In this document: piece by piece, positions 7,952 through 15,961 of the stretch
Position numbering within the stretch: position 1 is the first letter of the stretch
How the letters are laid out: the number at the start of each line of letters is the position of its first letter
Source of the DNA: Flavisolibacter sp.
GTDB taxonomy: Bacteria > Bacteroidota > Bacteroidia > Chitinophagales > Chitinophagaceae
Length of the DNA: 16,134 nt
Reading direction: 5' to 3'
NCBI GenBank assembly: GCA_013695175.1
Contig: JACDAZ010000364.1
Coordinates: 1-16,134 of the forward strand
Position numbers and translations under genes: made by a program
The notes under the pieces: model-generated
Told to the model about the DNA's origin: nothing
The model's database searches: none
The model's input: only the letters and a program-made list of their open reading frames with translations

Positions 7952-7959
7952 TATCTTTG
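7952..7959 (+). promoter_or_regulatory. -7 element of the comB-family promoter, abutting the start codon
   Basis: TATCTTTG is an exact TAnnTTTG match ending only 5 nt before the ATG at 7965. A TTTG at 7925-7928 is 23 nt upstream, slightly wide for a -33 element. If used, the transcript begins at or next to the start codon. Confidence 0.55.
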
Positions 7960-7964
7960 CGCCC

Positions 7965-8687
7965 ATGAATAAACCAACCTTGTATACTTGTCTTTCTCCA
8001 TCACTTTTACACCTTTATGATGTGCGGGAATGTGTTGTAGTAGTTATAGATGTGCTGCGGGCAACATCTACCATTGCAACTGCATTGTTTAATGGTGCAA
8101 AATCTATAATTCCGGTTGATACAGTTGAAAAATGTATAAAACTGGGCAAAGACATGGAATGCATTACTGCTGGAGAACGCGATGGTAAAGTAGCGGAAGG
8201 TTTGCAATATGGAAATTCATCTTTTGAGTATCCCAGGTCATTTATTGAAGGGAAAATTCTTATACTCACTACTACTAATGGAACAAAGCTTTTACATATG
8301 GCTTTGAATAAAGGGGCAACAGAAATAATTACAGGTTCTTTTTTAAATCAGTCTGCTGTTTCTGATCATCTTTTGCAAACTAAAAGAAATGTTATACTGG
8401 CATGTGCAGGTTGGAAGGATAAAGTAAATATGGAGGACACATTATTTGCCGGTGCTGTAATTTCAAAAATAAAAAATCATTTTACTGTCAATTGCGACGC
8501 CTCTCAAATTGCAGGTTGTTTATATGATAATGCCAAAGGGAATCTTTATGAATTTTTGAAAGTAAATGATGCTTCACATTACCACCGTTTGATAAATTTT
8601 GGACTGGAACAAGATATACGTCATTGCCTTACTGAAGATCTGGCTAATGTTCTGCCTTATTATGTTGATGAAAGGCTGGTGATTTAA
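7965..8687 (+). CDS. comB: ComB-family 2-phosphosulfolactate phosphatase-like protein
   Basis: A 240-aa protein of the ComB family (Pfam 2-ph_phosp), whose archaeal members hydrolyse 2-phosphosulfolactate to sulfolactate in coenzyme M synthesis, using Mg2+. Conserved blocks: VVVIDVLRATSTIATAL with D29-V-L-R-A-T-S-T, AGERDGK then EGLQYGNSSFEY, LTTTNGT (101-107), CAGW (147-150) with a following E157-D158-T, and a C-terminal DIRHCLTED. It is near the usual family length of about 240 and appears intact. Bacteroidota do not make coenzyme M, so the real substrate may differ. No comA or comC is adjacent. It starts 41 nt after the NmrA-like gene and carries its own -7 element. Confidence 0.9.
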   Translation: MNKPTLYTCLSPSLLHLYDVRECVVVVIDVLRATSTIATALFNGAKSIIPVDTVEKCIKLGKDMECITAGERDGKVAEGLQYGNSSFEYPRSFIEGKILILTTTNGTKLLHMALNKGATEIITGSFLNQSAVSDHLLQTKRNVILACAGWKDKVNMEDTLFAGAVISKIKNHFTVNCDASQIAGCLYDNAKGNLYEFLKVNDASHYHRLINFGLEQDIRHCLTEDLANVLPYYVDERLVI

Positions 8688-8858
8688 CAATAATTCATTT
8701 TAATATTTATGGTTTTCTGCTCTCTTTTCTTTTACTTTTGCCGATTGTCCTTTTCTGAACGGTAGGGGTAAAGATTGACGATTGTTTCTTTATAGTTCAC
8801 TTCTTTTTTCCTGTTTAGAAGGTGCAGTAACAGATCATAAAATCAAATTGTAACTTCT
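8688..8858. promoter_or_regulatory. Intergenic leader region before the SNF2 gene
   Basis: This 171-nt gap is pyrimidine-rich on the plus strand. TACTTTTG (8733-8740) is an exact TAnnTTTG -7 match and the best promoter candidate; it would give a leader of about 110 nt. No -33 element is clear. CGATTGT occurs at 8742-8748 and again at 8779-8785. I see no terminator for comB and no convincing small gene. Confidence 0.35.
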
Positions 8859-11800
8859 TTGGCTTTACCATACTTATTAAAATATGTTTATACTCACGGC
8901 AGCGATGAAGTGATCAGGCGGGGAAAAAAAATTCATGCAATTGGTTATGTAGAATTAATGGAGCATGATGATCTGTTTGGCTCCGTTACATTTCGGGTTA
9001 AGGATGACAATTATGCTACTTTTTATAAAGTTGTAGTTCAAAATTATAAAGATGCCAAATCACTTACCCTTCGCTGTGCATGTCCGTACAACCTTGGTGA
9101 TATATGCCGGCATGAGTCAGCCGCATTGCTAAGGCTTCAGGAATTAATTGATAAAGGGTTACTACAGGCAGATCATCAGCAGTACGATCAGCAGCATACT
9201 GTTGCTAAGATGAAAACAATAGATTTTAAAACATTAAGGTTATTAAGTTCGCCGGAAACCTTTGAACAGGCAGAAGAATATTTAAAAGATAATAAACCTG
9301 TCATTGAAAGTGCAAAAGATGATACTATAAAAGCCAGAGTAAAAATTGGCAGCACAGAGCATAAGGTATTAATTCACCGCAATGAAGAAAGAACTTTTGA
9401 TACCAGTAGTGATGATATTGAAACAGATCATCCATTATCTCTTGCTAAATTGATCGTATTTCTACATTTACACAGCTTAAGGGGCAGCAATTACTTTGAA
9501 GCAATCAGGAATTGGGATGTTGAAAAAAACAAACTTCTGGAAGCATATGGGTACTCTTTAGATGATGATTTAAAAGGAAAATTTGAATTCAATTATAAAG
9601 AGGGGAAACCTTTTTTAAGGGTTATGGATAGTTCTATAAAAAGAGTAGCGGTTCCAACAGTAACGCCTAACCGAAGCATAGAGCGGGAATTGGTTGAAAC
9701 CGAAGTGCCTGCAGAAAAACTGCAATTAGAAGGGAAACGATTAGCTCTTGTCATCAATTTGCAGAAAAAATCATTTCCATTTTTTACGGTAGATGTTGTG
9801 GAAGCCGAAATGGATACTGATGGTAAACTATTAGGAAATGCTCAAAAAATAGAACTTGCAAAATATATCAATCTCGATGCAAACACAGAGCAGGAAAGAT
9901 TATTAATAACTGCAGCAAGAAAACTGCAAGACAGCGAAATCAATAAATATATAAATCGAAATTCACCATTTTCCGGATTTTGGGAAAATATAGTACATCA
10001 TGATGGTGATGAATTACCTGAAGAAACAAAATCCTTAATAAGTGAATACATTTATCCCAAACTAAAAAAGCTGCAGGCTGATTTTACAGATGTACCCATT
10101 TATGTTCTTCCTGCTCAAAAACCATTTAAAACAGCTAATCTTGAAAAGGCAGAATTTAGTCCTGCACCCTTGATTCCTTATTTTTCTGTTGCGCAAAAAG
10201 CAAATGATTTTGAAATAGAATGTTATGTAAAACCTGAATCTGTTGCGCATGCGCTTACTGATAATGAAGCACCCACTTCCATATTTTTTTTATACAACCA
10301 CCAGGTTTTTTTATGGGTTACTTCGGAAGCTGCCCAGGTGGCTTCGCAATTTTTACCCGGTGGTCAAATGAAAATTAAGGAAGATGAATGGCCCATAGCA
10401 CTCAGCAAAATTGTTTTGCCACTTACAAAACAATATAAAGTTGATTTTGACAAAGCCCTGATCCATGAGATCAAAGATGGTGAACCGGAAGTAAAACTTT
10501 TTCTGCAGGAAAAAGGCGATTATCTTGTTTTTCAACCCATATTCAATTATAAAGGATTCGATACAAAAGCAAAAGACCGGGATGATTTTATTATTCCACA
10601 GGGTAGTAAAATCATTATGGTTCATCGCAATCGCGAAGCTGAAAGTGGTTTTATAGAAAGACTACGTACACTTCACTCAAACTTTATGGACTTTGATGGT
10701 GGTGCAGCTTTAGCATTAAAGGGTGCCGATGTATTAAAAAACAACTGGTTCTTTTTATTTGTAGATGCTATGGCTGAACAGCGGGTGCCTGTTTATGGGT
10801 ATGAACAATTAAAAAATTTCAGATTCAATACTGCCAAGCCTTCAACGCATATATATATTAGCAGCCATACAGATTGGTTTGATGCCAAGGTTGACATTTT
10901 ATTTGGTGATCAAAAAGTAAGCGTAGCTGAAGTAAAAAAGGCATTAGCTAATAAACAACAATTTGTTCAGCTGAATGATGGCACCTTGGGAATATTACCT
11001 GACGAGTGGCTTAAAAAATATGCATTACTTTTTCGTGTAGGTGAAGGCAAGGCAGATAAATTAAAACTTTCCCGATATCATTTAAGTGTTATTGATGAAT
11101 TATATGAAAATCGAAATGAAGAAGAACTGACTATTAAGCTGGAGGAAAAATATGAACGAATCAGGGAGTTTGATGAAATAAAAGAAATTGAACCCCCGGC
11201 ACATTTACAATCAATATTACGTCCTTACCAGGTTGCCGGCTTCCAGTGGTTAAATTATCTGCATGAAGTAAAATGGGGTGGAATACTGGCAGATGATATG
11301 GGTTTAGGTAAAACGGTACAGGCTCTTTCTTTTCTTCAGCATTATCATTCAGAAAATGATTCACTTGTTTCTTTGGTTGTTTGCCCCACAACTTTGATTT
11401 ATAATTGGGAAAATGAAATAAAAAAATTTACACCCATTCTTACTTACCTTATACATCATGGTCCGCAACGATCACGCAACGTGCAGGAAATGCAACAGAA
11501 AAATGTTATCATTACCACCTATGGTACTTTGCGCAGCGACATTAAAACATTTATGCAGATTCCATTGGATTATGTTATTCTAGATGAAAGCCAGGCTATA
11601 AAAAATCCTGCAAGTAAAGTAACCAAGGCCGCTGCATTGTTAAATGCAAAGCACAAGCTGTGTATGAGTGGTACACCACTTCAAAACAATACGTTTGATA
11701 TATATGCACAGATGAATTTTCTGAATCCCGGAATGCTGGGCAGTGTTGAATTTTTCAGGCAGGAATTTGCTGTTCCTATTGATAAATTCGGTGAAGAAGA

Positions 11801-12605
11801 ACAAAAAGGCCATCTGCGCAAAATATTGTATCCATTTATTTTAAGGCGCACCAAAGAACAGGTAGCAAAAGACCTTCCGGATAAAACAGAGATGGTTTTG
11901 TTTTGCGAAATGGGGGATGAACAACGTAAAATTTATGATGCTTACCGTAATGATTTTCGTGCCCGCATTTTAGGTACTATTGAAGAACAGGGAATTCAAC
12001 GTTCACAATTAACCATTTTGCAAGGCTTAATGAAGTTGCGCCAGATCTGCGATTCACCGGCTATATTAAATGAAGCTGAAAAATTTGAAAATCATTCTAT
12101 TAAACTTGACGAACTGTCAAGAGAGATTTCAGAAAACATAAGTAATCATAAAGCACTTGTTTTTTCTCAATTCCTGGGCATGTTAGCTTTAATCAGGCAA
12201 AAGCTGGAAGAGATGAATGTGAAGTATGAATATTTTGATGGAAGCACTTCTGCCCCGGACAGGGAAAAAGCTATACAGGGTTTTCAAAACGATGATGAAA
12301 CAAGGGTGTTTTTAATATCTCTAAAAGCGGGTGGTGTAGGTTTAAATTTAACTGCAGCCGATTATGTTTATATAGTTGATCCATGGTGGAATCCTGCGGT
12401 AGAGCAACAGGCAATCGACCGTACGCACCGTATAGGCCAAACAAAAAATATTTTTGCTTACCGCATGATTTGTAAGGATACCATTGAAGACAAGATCATG
12501 CAGTTGCAGGAAAGAAAGCGATTACTGGCTAAAGAATTAATTGCTGATGATGCTTCGTTTGTAAAAGCATTAAGTAAAGAAGACGTAGAGTACCTTTTTA
12601 GCTGA
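8859..12605 (+). CDS. SNF2-family DEAD/H ATPase with N-terminal SWIM zinc finger
   Basis: A 1248-aa Swi2/Snf2 superfamily-2 ATPase of the bacterial HepA/RapA-like group. Such proteins translocate on double-stranded DNA and remodel nucleoprotein; the bacterial target is unknown. A SWIM finger lies at C73-x-C75-x7-C83-x-H85. Residues about 110-780 are a long poorly characterised region. The ATPase core starts near LRPYQVAGFQWLNYL: Walker A is DDMGLGKT with K818, motif II is D909-E-S-Q912, motif III is MSGTPLQNN, motif V is LKAGGVGLNLTAADYV, and motif VI contains R1188-T-H-R-I-G-Q1194. All motifs are intact. The frame has no upstream ATG after the stop at 8838-8840; TTG at 8859 gives the family-like start LPYLLKYVYTHGSDEVIRRGKKIHA, and the first in-frame ATG would remove 33 conserved-looking residues. 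Confidence 0.93.
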   Translation: MALPYLLKYVYTHGSDEVIRRGKKIHAIGYVELMEHDDLFGSVTFRVKDDNYATFYKVVVQNYKDAKSLTLRCACPYNLGDICRHESAALLRLQELIDKGLLQADHQQYDQQHTVAKMKTIDFKTLRLLSSPETFEQAEEYLKDNKPVIESAKDDTIKARVKIGSTEHKVLIHRNEERTFDTSSDDIETDHPLSLAKLIVFLHLHSLRGSNYFEAIRNWDVEKNKLLEAYGYSLDDDLKGKFEFNYKEGKPFLRVMDSSIKRVAVPTVTPNRSIERELVETEVPAEKLQLEGKRLALVINLQKKSFPFFTVDVVEAEMDTDGKLLGNAQKIELAKYINLDANTEQERLLITAARKLQDSEINKYINRNSPFSGFWENIVHHDGDELPEETKSLISEYIYPKLKKLQADFTDVPIYVLPAQKPFKTANLEKAEFSPAPLIPYFSVAQKANDFEIECYVKPESVAHALTDNEAPTSIFFLYNHQVFLWVTSEAAQVASQFLPGGQMKIKEDEWPIALSKIVLPLTKQYKVDFDKALIHEIKDGEPEVKLFLQEKGDYLVFQPIFNYKGFDTKAKDRDDFIIPQGSKIIMVHRNREAESGFIERLRTLHSNFMDFDGGAALALKGADVLKNNWFFLFVDAMAEQRVPVYGYEQLKNFRFNTAKPSTHIYISSHTDWFDAKVDILFGDQKVSVAEVKKALANKQQFVQLNDGTLGILPDEWLKKYALLFRVGEGKADKLKLSRYHLSVIDELYENRNEEELTIKLEEKYERIREFDEIKEIEPPAHLQSILRPYQVAGFQWLNYLHEVKWGGILADDMGLGKTVQALSFLQHYHSENDSLVSLVVCPTTLIYNWENEIKKFTPILTYLIHHGPQRSRNVQEMQQKNVIITTYGTLRSDIKTFMQIPLDYVILDESQAIKNPASKVTKAAALLNAKHKLCMSGTPLQNNTFDIYAQMNFLNPGMLGSVEFFRQEFAVPIDKFGEEEQKGHLRKILYPFILRRTKEQVAKDLPDKTEMVLFCEMGDEQRKIYDAYRNDFRARILGTIEEQGIQRSQLTILQGLMKLRQICDSPAILNEAEKFENHSIKLDELSREISENISNHKALVFSQFLGMLALIRQKLEEMNVKYEYFDGSTSAPDREKAIQGFQNDDETRVFLISLKAGGVGLNLTAADYVYIVDPWWNPAVEQQAIDRTHRIGQTKNIFAYRMICKDTIEDKIMQLQERKRLLAKELIADDASFVKALSKEDVEYLFS

Positions 12606-12621
12606 TCATAGTAAATTTCAC

Positions 12622-12644
12622 AAGTATTAATTCTATACTTTTTT
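12622..12644 (+). terminator. Weak AT-rich terminator after the SNF2 gene
   Basis: AAGTAT (12622-12627) pairs with ATACTT (12635-12640) around a 7-nt loop and runs into six T residues. A 6-bp AT-rich stem is marginal, but the position 14 nt after the stop is right. Confidence 0.4.
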
Positions 12645-12678
12645 GCCATTGAACAATAGCTAATACCATTTATACCTA

Positions 12679-12725
12679 CGTTAACGTTATTTAACAGAGG
12701 TTAATGCGTCATCCGAATATCTTCG
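12679..12725 (+). promoter_or_regulatory. Upstream region of the OMP gene: phased TTAAC/T repeats and -7-like element
   Basis: TTAAC at 12681, TTAAC at 12691 and TTAAT at 12701 are exactly 10 bp apart, and the first lies in the palindrome CGTTAACG (12679-12686). TATCTTCG (12718-12725) is one base off the TAnnTTTG element and ends 20 nt before the ATG. The layout suggests an activator or alternative sigma-factor promoter; which one is inference. Confidence 0.45.
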
Positions 12726-12745
12726 TACTATTATAACACTGCTTT

Positions 12746-15646
12746 ATGAAGAATACGATCTTTCTTCTTTCTTTTGTTTTTATATGTGCAGCTTCAGTTG
12801 CACAAAAAATTCCCGGTTCTGTTAAGGGAAATCTTAAAGATGATGCCGAAGCTCCGTTGGCTGATGCTACAGTTTCTGTTATGTCTTCTGCAGATTCTTC
12901 TTTAGTATCCTTTAGTTTAACATCCAACAGCGGGTTTTTTGAAATAAAAAATCTTAATGCCGCCTCGTATTATTTAATTATCTCTTTCTATGGTTTTGAA
13001 ACTTTAAAAAAAGGATTTGATATATCCACTGACAAACCAATTGCAGATTTGCAAACCATAACAATGGGGAGGGTTTATAAAACTTTAGGTGAAGTAATTG
13101 TACAAGACAAAGCTCCAATACAAATAAAAGGGGACACGCTTGCTTATAATGCTGATTTTTTCAAAACAAAGCCAAATGCTACTGTTGAAGATCTTCTAAA
13201 AAAGCTTCCGGGTGTACAGGTAGAAAGAGATGGTACTATAAAAGCACAAGGCGAGGATGTACAAAAAGTGTATGTAGATGGAAAAGAGTTTTTTGGTAAT
13301 GATCCAAAACTAGCAACACGAAACCTTAATGCTGACATGATTGATCAGGTGGAAGTGTATGATGACATGAGCGAGCAATCAAAATTTAATCGTATTGATG
13401 ATGGCAGCAGAACAAAAGCAATTAATTTAAAATTGAAAAAAGATAAGAAAAAGGGACTTTTTGGAAAAGCTAATGTGGGTTATGGTACAGAGGACAGATA
13501 TGATGCCGGGCTGTCTGCTAACTTTTTTAAAGGTGCCACACAGGTTAGTGTAATTGCAAAATCTAACAATACTAATAACATAGGTTTTTCTATGTCCGAC
13601 ATGATGGGAATGTTTGGAACAGGAGGTTTTGGAAATTTTAGTGGTGGCGGAGCAGGTGGTTTTGGTGGTGGTGGAGGAATGACAGTAGCACGTGGTGGTG
13701 GCGGTGGTGGAGCAATGAATTTTGGAGCAATGAATATTGGTTCAGGTGTAAGTGGTATTTCTAAAACGGCTTCAGCCGGGATAAATTATCGTGATACATG
13801 GAGTGCAAAATTTGATGCAAACGGAAGTTATTTTTATAATCATGCTGATGCCGGTAATTTACGTAACAGTTTTCAGCAAAGGTTTTTAACTGATTCTACT
13901 TTACTTACAGATCAGCAAACATGGTCCAACAACAACAATGGAAATCACAGGCTCAATTTTAATATAACATATACCCTGGATTCTTTAAACTCAATTATAT
14001 ATCAGCCAAATATTAGTTTTCAAAACAGTTCTTCTGTAAGCGATGACTCAACTGCTCGTTTTGCACAAACCAATAATAATAGCTATTTACTAAATGATAC
14101 CAGGAATCTCAGGCAAACAGCAGGAGATGGTTTTAACTGGACAAATAATCTTATCTGGCGAAGAAAGCTGAATAAAATTGGTAGAACATTTTCTTTGAAT
14201 TTTTCAAATACGTATAGTATAACAGATCGGGATGGTTTTGTTACATCTACAGGTAGTTCTTATAATAACTCAGGTGCAAAAATCAGGGATAATAATTTCA
14301 GGCAGCAAAACCTGCAAAAGAACGGTATAAATAACTATGCGGTAAATCTATCATATACAGAACCGCTGGCAAGAAATAAGATTTGGGAGGTGAATTATGG
14401 ATATATACATAATGAAAATGAATCTGAAAGAGATACGTATGATTTTAATCCGGTAACTGGAAAATATGAATTGCCAAATTCTTTTTTATCAAATCATTTC
14501 AACAGCCAAAATAAAACCAATCGTATAGGCACTAACTTCAGGTTTATAGAAAAAAAATTCAATTACCAAATTGGTGTTTCGGCTCAAAATGTAATACAGG
14601 AAAATTTTAATTTTACAAAAGACACCTTACTAAAAAGAAGTTTTACCAATATTATTCCTGTTGCCACTTTTACTTACCAGTTTGCAAGAAGCAGAAGCCT
14701 TCGTTTCAATTACCGTGGCAGAACAAATCAACCATCAATACTGCAGTTACAGGATGTTATAGATTACACTTCTGCACCTAATTACCGCACCGGAAATCCA
14801 AATCTGAAACAGGAGTTCTCCAATAATATCATGTTATCATATAACTTTTTCGACATAGTTAAGTTTAGAAATATTTTTGCATTAATTACATTTAATAACA
14901 CTTTGAATAAAATTGTTGAAAATGTAATGACTAAAAACTTTCCTGTCCAATACAACATTCCGGCAGGCGGAGGTAACCAGCTTACTTCACAAGCCAACAT
15001 GGATGGTGTATTTAATGTAACCGGCGCATTCAATATTGGATTTCCGATAAAGATGATGAAGGGAGGAAACTTCAATACTAATACACGTATTACCTATGCA
15101 AGAAATGGAAACATTATGGATGGCATAAAAAACTTTTCAAATAATTTTACTGTTGGTGAAGATTTAAGACTTAGTTACATCTATAAGGAAAAATTAGATT
15201 TAGGAGTTAATACTACAGTAAACTATACGTCTGCACGGTATAGTATTCAAAAATCGCAGAATCAAAACTATCTGACACAGCTTTATGCTGCAGATGCCAC
15301 TTATACTTTTCCTAAAGGGTTTATATTATCTACAGATTTAGATTATACAATTAATCCATACCAGGGAGCGGGTATAGACAGGGATTTTACTATGTGGAAT
15401 GCATCTGTTGCAAAACAGTTATTTAAGAATAACAGGGGCGAAATCAAACTATCTGTATATGATTTGCTAAATCAAAATACCAGTTTTAATCGCTTTGTAG
15501 GAGATGGTTATATAGAGGATGTGCAGAATATTGTATTGAATAGATTTTTTCTTCTTTCATTCACATACAACTTAAACAGGATGGGTGGGAAAAGTATGAT
15601 TCCGCGAATGTTTGAAAGAGCAACAAGAAATATGAGACTTCAATAA
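12746..15646 (+). CDS. Outer-membrane beta-barrel protein with CarboxypepD_reg-like N-terminus (TonB-receptor-like)
   Basis: A 966-aa outer-membrane protein. Residues 1-19 (hydrophobic FLLSFVFICAASVA, then Q20) are a signal peptide, probably cut after A19. A carboxypeptidase-regulatory-like Ig fold spans about 25-105 (SVKGNLKDDAEAPLADATV, SGFFEIKNL, FYGFETLKKGF). A degenerate plug follows at about 115-235, including VEDLLKKLPGVQVERDGTI, VYVDGKEFFGNDP and IDQVEVYDDMSEQ. The rest is a beta-barrel rich in Asn and aromatic residues, of the OMP_b-brl_3 type. No TonB box is recognisable and it lacks a neighbouring SusD, so it may not be an active transporter. A Gly-rich insert sits near residues 285-335. 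It lies directly before a convergent small gene. Family assignment is firm; substrate is unknown. Confidence 0.92.
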   Translation: MKNTIFLLSFVFICAASVAQKIPGSVKGNLKDDAEAPLADATVSVMSSADSSLVSFSLTSNSGFFEIKNLNAASYYLIISFYGFETLKKGFDISTDKPIADLQTITMGRVYKTLGEVIVQDKAPIQIKGDTLAYNADFFKTKPNATVEDLLKKLPGVQVERDGTIKAQGEDVQKVYVDGKEFFGNDPKLATRNLNADMIDQVEVYDDMSEQSKFNRIDDGSRTKAINLKLKKDKKKGLFGKANVGYGTEDRYDAGLSANFFKGATQVSVIAKSNNTNNIGFSMSDMMGMFGTGGFGNFSGGGAGGFGGGGGMTVARGGGGGGAMNFGAMNIGSGVSGISKTASAGINYRDTWSAKFDANGSYFYNHADAGNLRNSFQQRFLTDSTLLTDQQTWSNNNNGNHRLNFNITYTLDSLNSIIYQPNISFQNSSSVSDDSTARFAQTNNNSYLLNDTRNLRQTAGDGFNWTNNLIWRRKLNKIGRTFSLNFSNTYSITDRDGFVTSTGSSYNNSGAKIRDNNFRQQNLQKNGINNYAVNLSYTEPLARNKIWEVNYGYIHNENESERDTYDFNPVTGKYELPNSFLSNHFNSQNKTNRIGTNFRFIEKKFNYQIGVSAQNVIQENFNFTKDTLLKRSFTNIIPVATFTYQFARSRSLRFNYRGRTNQPSILQLQDVIDYTSAPNYRTGNPNLKQEFSNNIMLSYNFFDIVKFRNIFALITFNNTLNKIVENVMTKNFPVQYNIPAGGGNQLTSQANMDGVFNVTGAFNIGFPIKMMKGGNFNTNTRITYARNGNIMDGIKNFSNNFTVGEDLRLSYIYKEKLDLGVNTTVNYTSARYSIQKSQNQNYLTQLYAADATYTFPKGFILSTDLDYTINPYQGAGIDRDFTMWNASVAKQLFKNNRGEIKLSVYDLLNQNTSFNRFVGDGYIEDVQNIVLNRFFLLSFTYNLNRMGGKSMIPRMFERATRNMRLQ
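13600..13750 (+). repeat. Glycine-rich low-complexity segment within the barrel gene
   Basis: Runs of GGT/GGA/GGC codons encode stretches such as GGGAGGFGGGGG and RGGGGGGAMNFGAMN. It interrupts the start of the barrel and is probably a flexible loop, periplasmic or extracellular. Codon-level purity makes it prone to slippage. Confidence 0.75.
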
Positions 15647-15677
15647 AAAAAATTCCCGCTTTAATTAAGCGGGAATT
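15645..15677 (-). terminator. Terminator oriented for minus-strand transcription
   Basis: AATTCCCGCTT (15651-15661) and AAGCGGGAATT (15667-15677) form a perfect 11-bp stem with a 5-nt loop. Read on the minus strand the stem is followed by an 8-nt T-tract (plus-strand A-run 15645-15652). On the plus strand no T-tract follows, so it mainly ends the small minus-strand gene, whose stop is 3 nt away. It may also help the barrel gene. Confidence 0.82.
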
Positions 15678-15680
15678 AAG

Positions 15681-15854
15681 CTATTTAAGTGCCCTTTTCT
15701 TCATGGGTACAAAACTATGTGCAACCGAACTGCGTCCAAAAAGCAATACACCAAATATTGATTTAAAAAAAAGCCACAAATTGAAAGAAGGTTTATAATA
15801 GTTTTCATAAATCTTCACTTCTTCACGGGCATGATAAATCTTCCTGTTTTTCAT
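15681..15854 (-). CDS. Small hypothetical protein, 57 aa, hydrophobic centre
   Basis: I do not recognise a family. From the ATG at 15854 the product is a 57-aa basic protein with a charged start (MKNRKIYHAREEVKIYENYY), a hydrophobic stretch FNLWLFFKSIFGVLLFG and a basic tail ending KKRALK, so it could be membrane-associated. The frame continues upstream to an ATG at 15950, but that extra 32-residue part is coded by the AT-rich repeats and looks non-coding. Support for a real gene: Bacteroidota-like codon use, a correctly oriented terminator 3 nt after the TAG stop, and a divergent intergenic region upstream. Against it: no clear Shine-Dalgarno or -7 element. It could also be a noncoding transcript. 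Confidence 0.55.
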   Translation of the reverse strand: MKNRKIYHAREEVKIYENYYKPSFNLWLFFKSIFGVLLFGRSSVAHSFVPMKKRALK

Positions 15855-15896
15855 TATTGGATATTTAAAAAATTGACGAAAGATTGGAAAGTAGTA

Positions 15897-15952
15897 AAAA
15901 TTTGTGGATAAAAGAATAAAATTTGTGGATTTCCTGATTATTTTGTGCATAA
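15897..15952. repeat. Three DnaA-box-like sequences; 13-bp direct repeat
   Basis: AAAATTTGTGGAT occurs twice (15897-15909 and 15918-15930), 21 bp apart, and TTTGTGCAT follows at 15942-15950. Read on the minus strand the three cores are TTATCCACA (15903-15911, exact DnaA-box consensus), AAATCCACA (15924-15932, 7 of 9) and TTATGCACA (15944-15952, fits TTATnCACA). All point the same way in AT-rich DNA between divergent genes. Confidence 0.55.
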
Positions 15953-15961
15953 TCTACCTTT

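Noticed and set aside
8770..8810. 22-codon minus-strand frame with a GTG start and an AGGA-like site
   Set aside because: Too short, no homology recognised, no terminator or promoter; probably chance in a purine-rich strand.
12709..12927. 72-aa minus-strand frame across the OMP promoter and signal-peptide region
   Set aside because: It overlaps the well-supported start of the beta-barrel gene and its promoter region and shows no motif or ribosome site.
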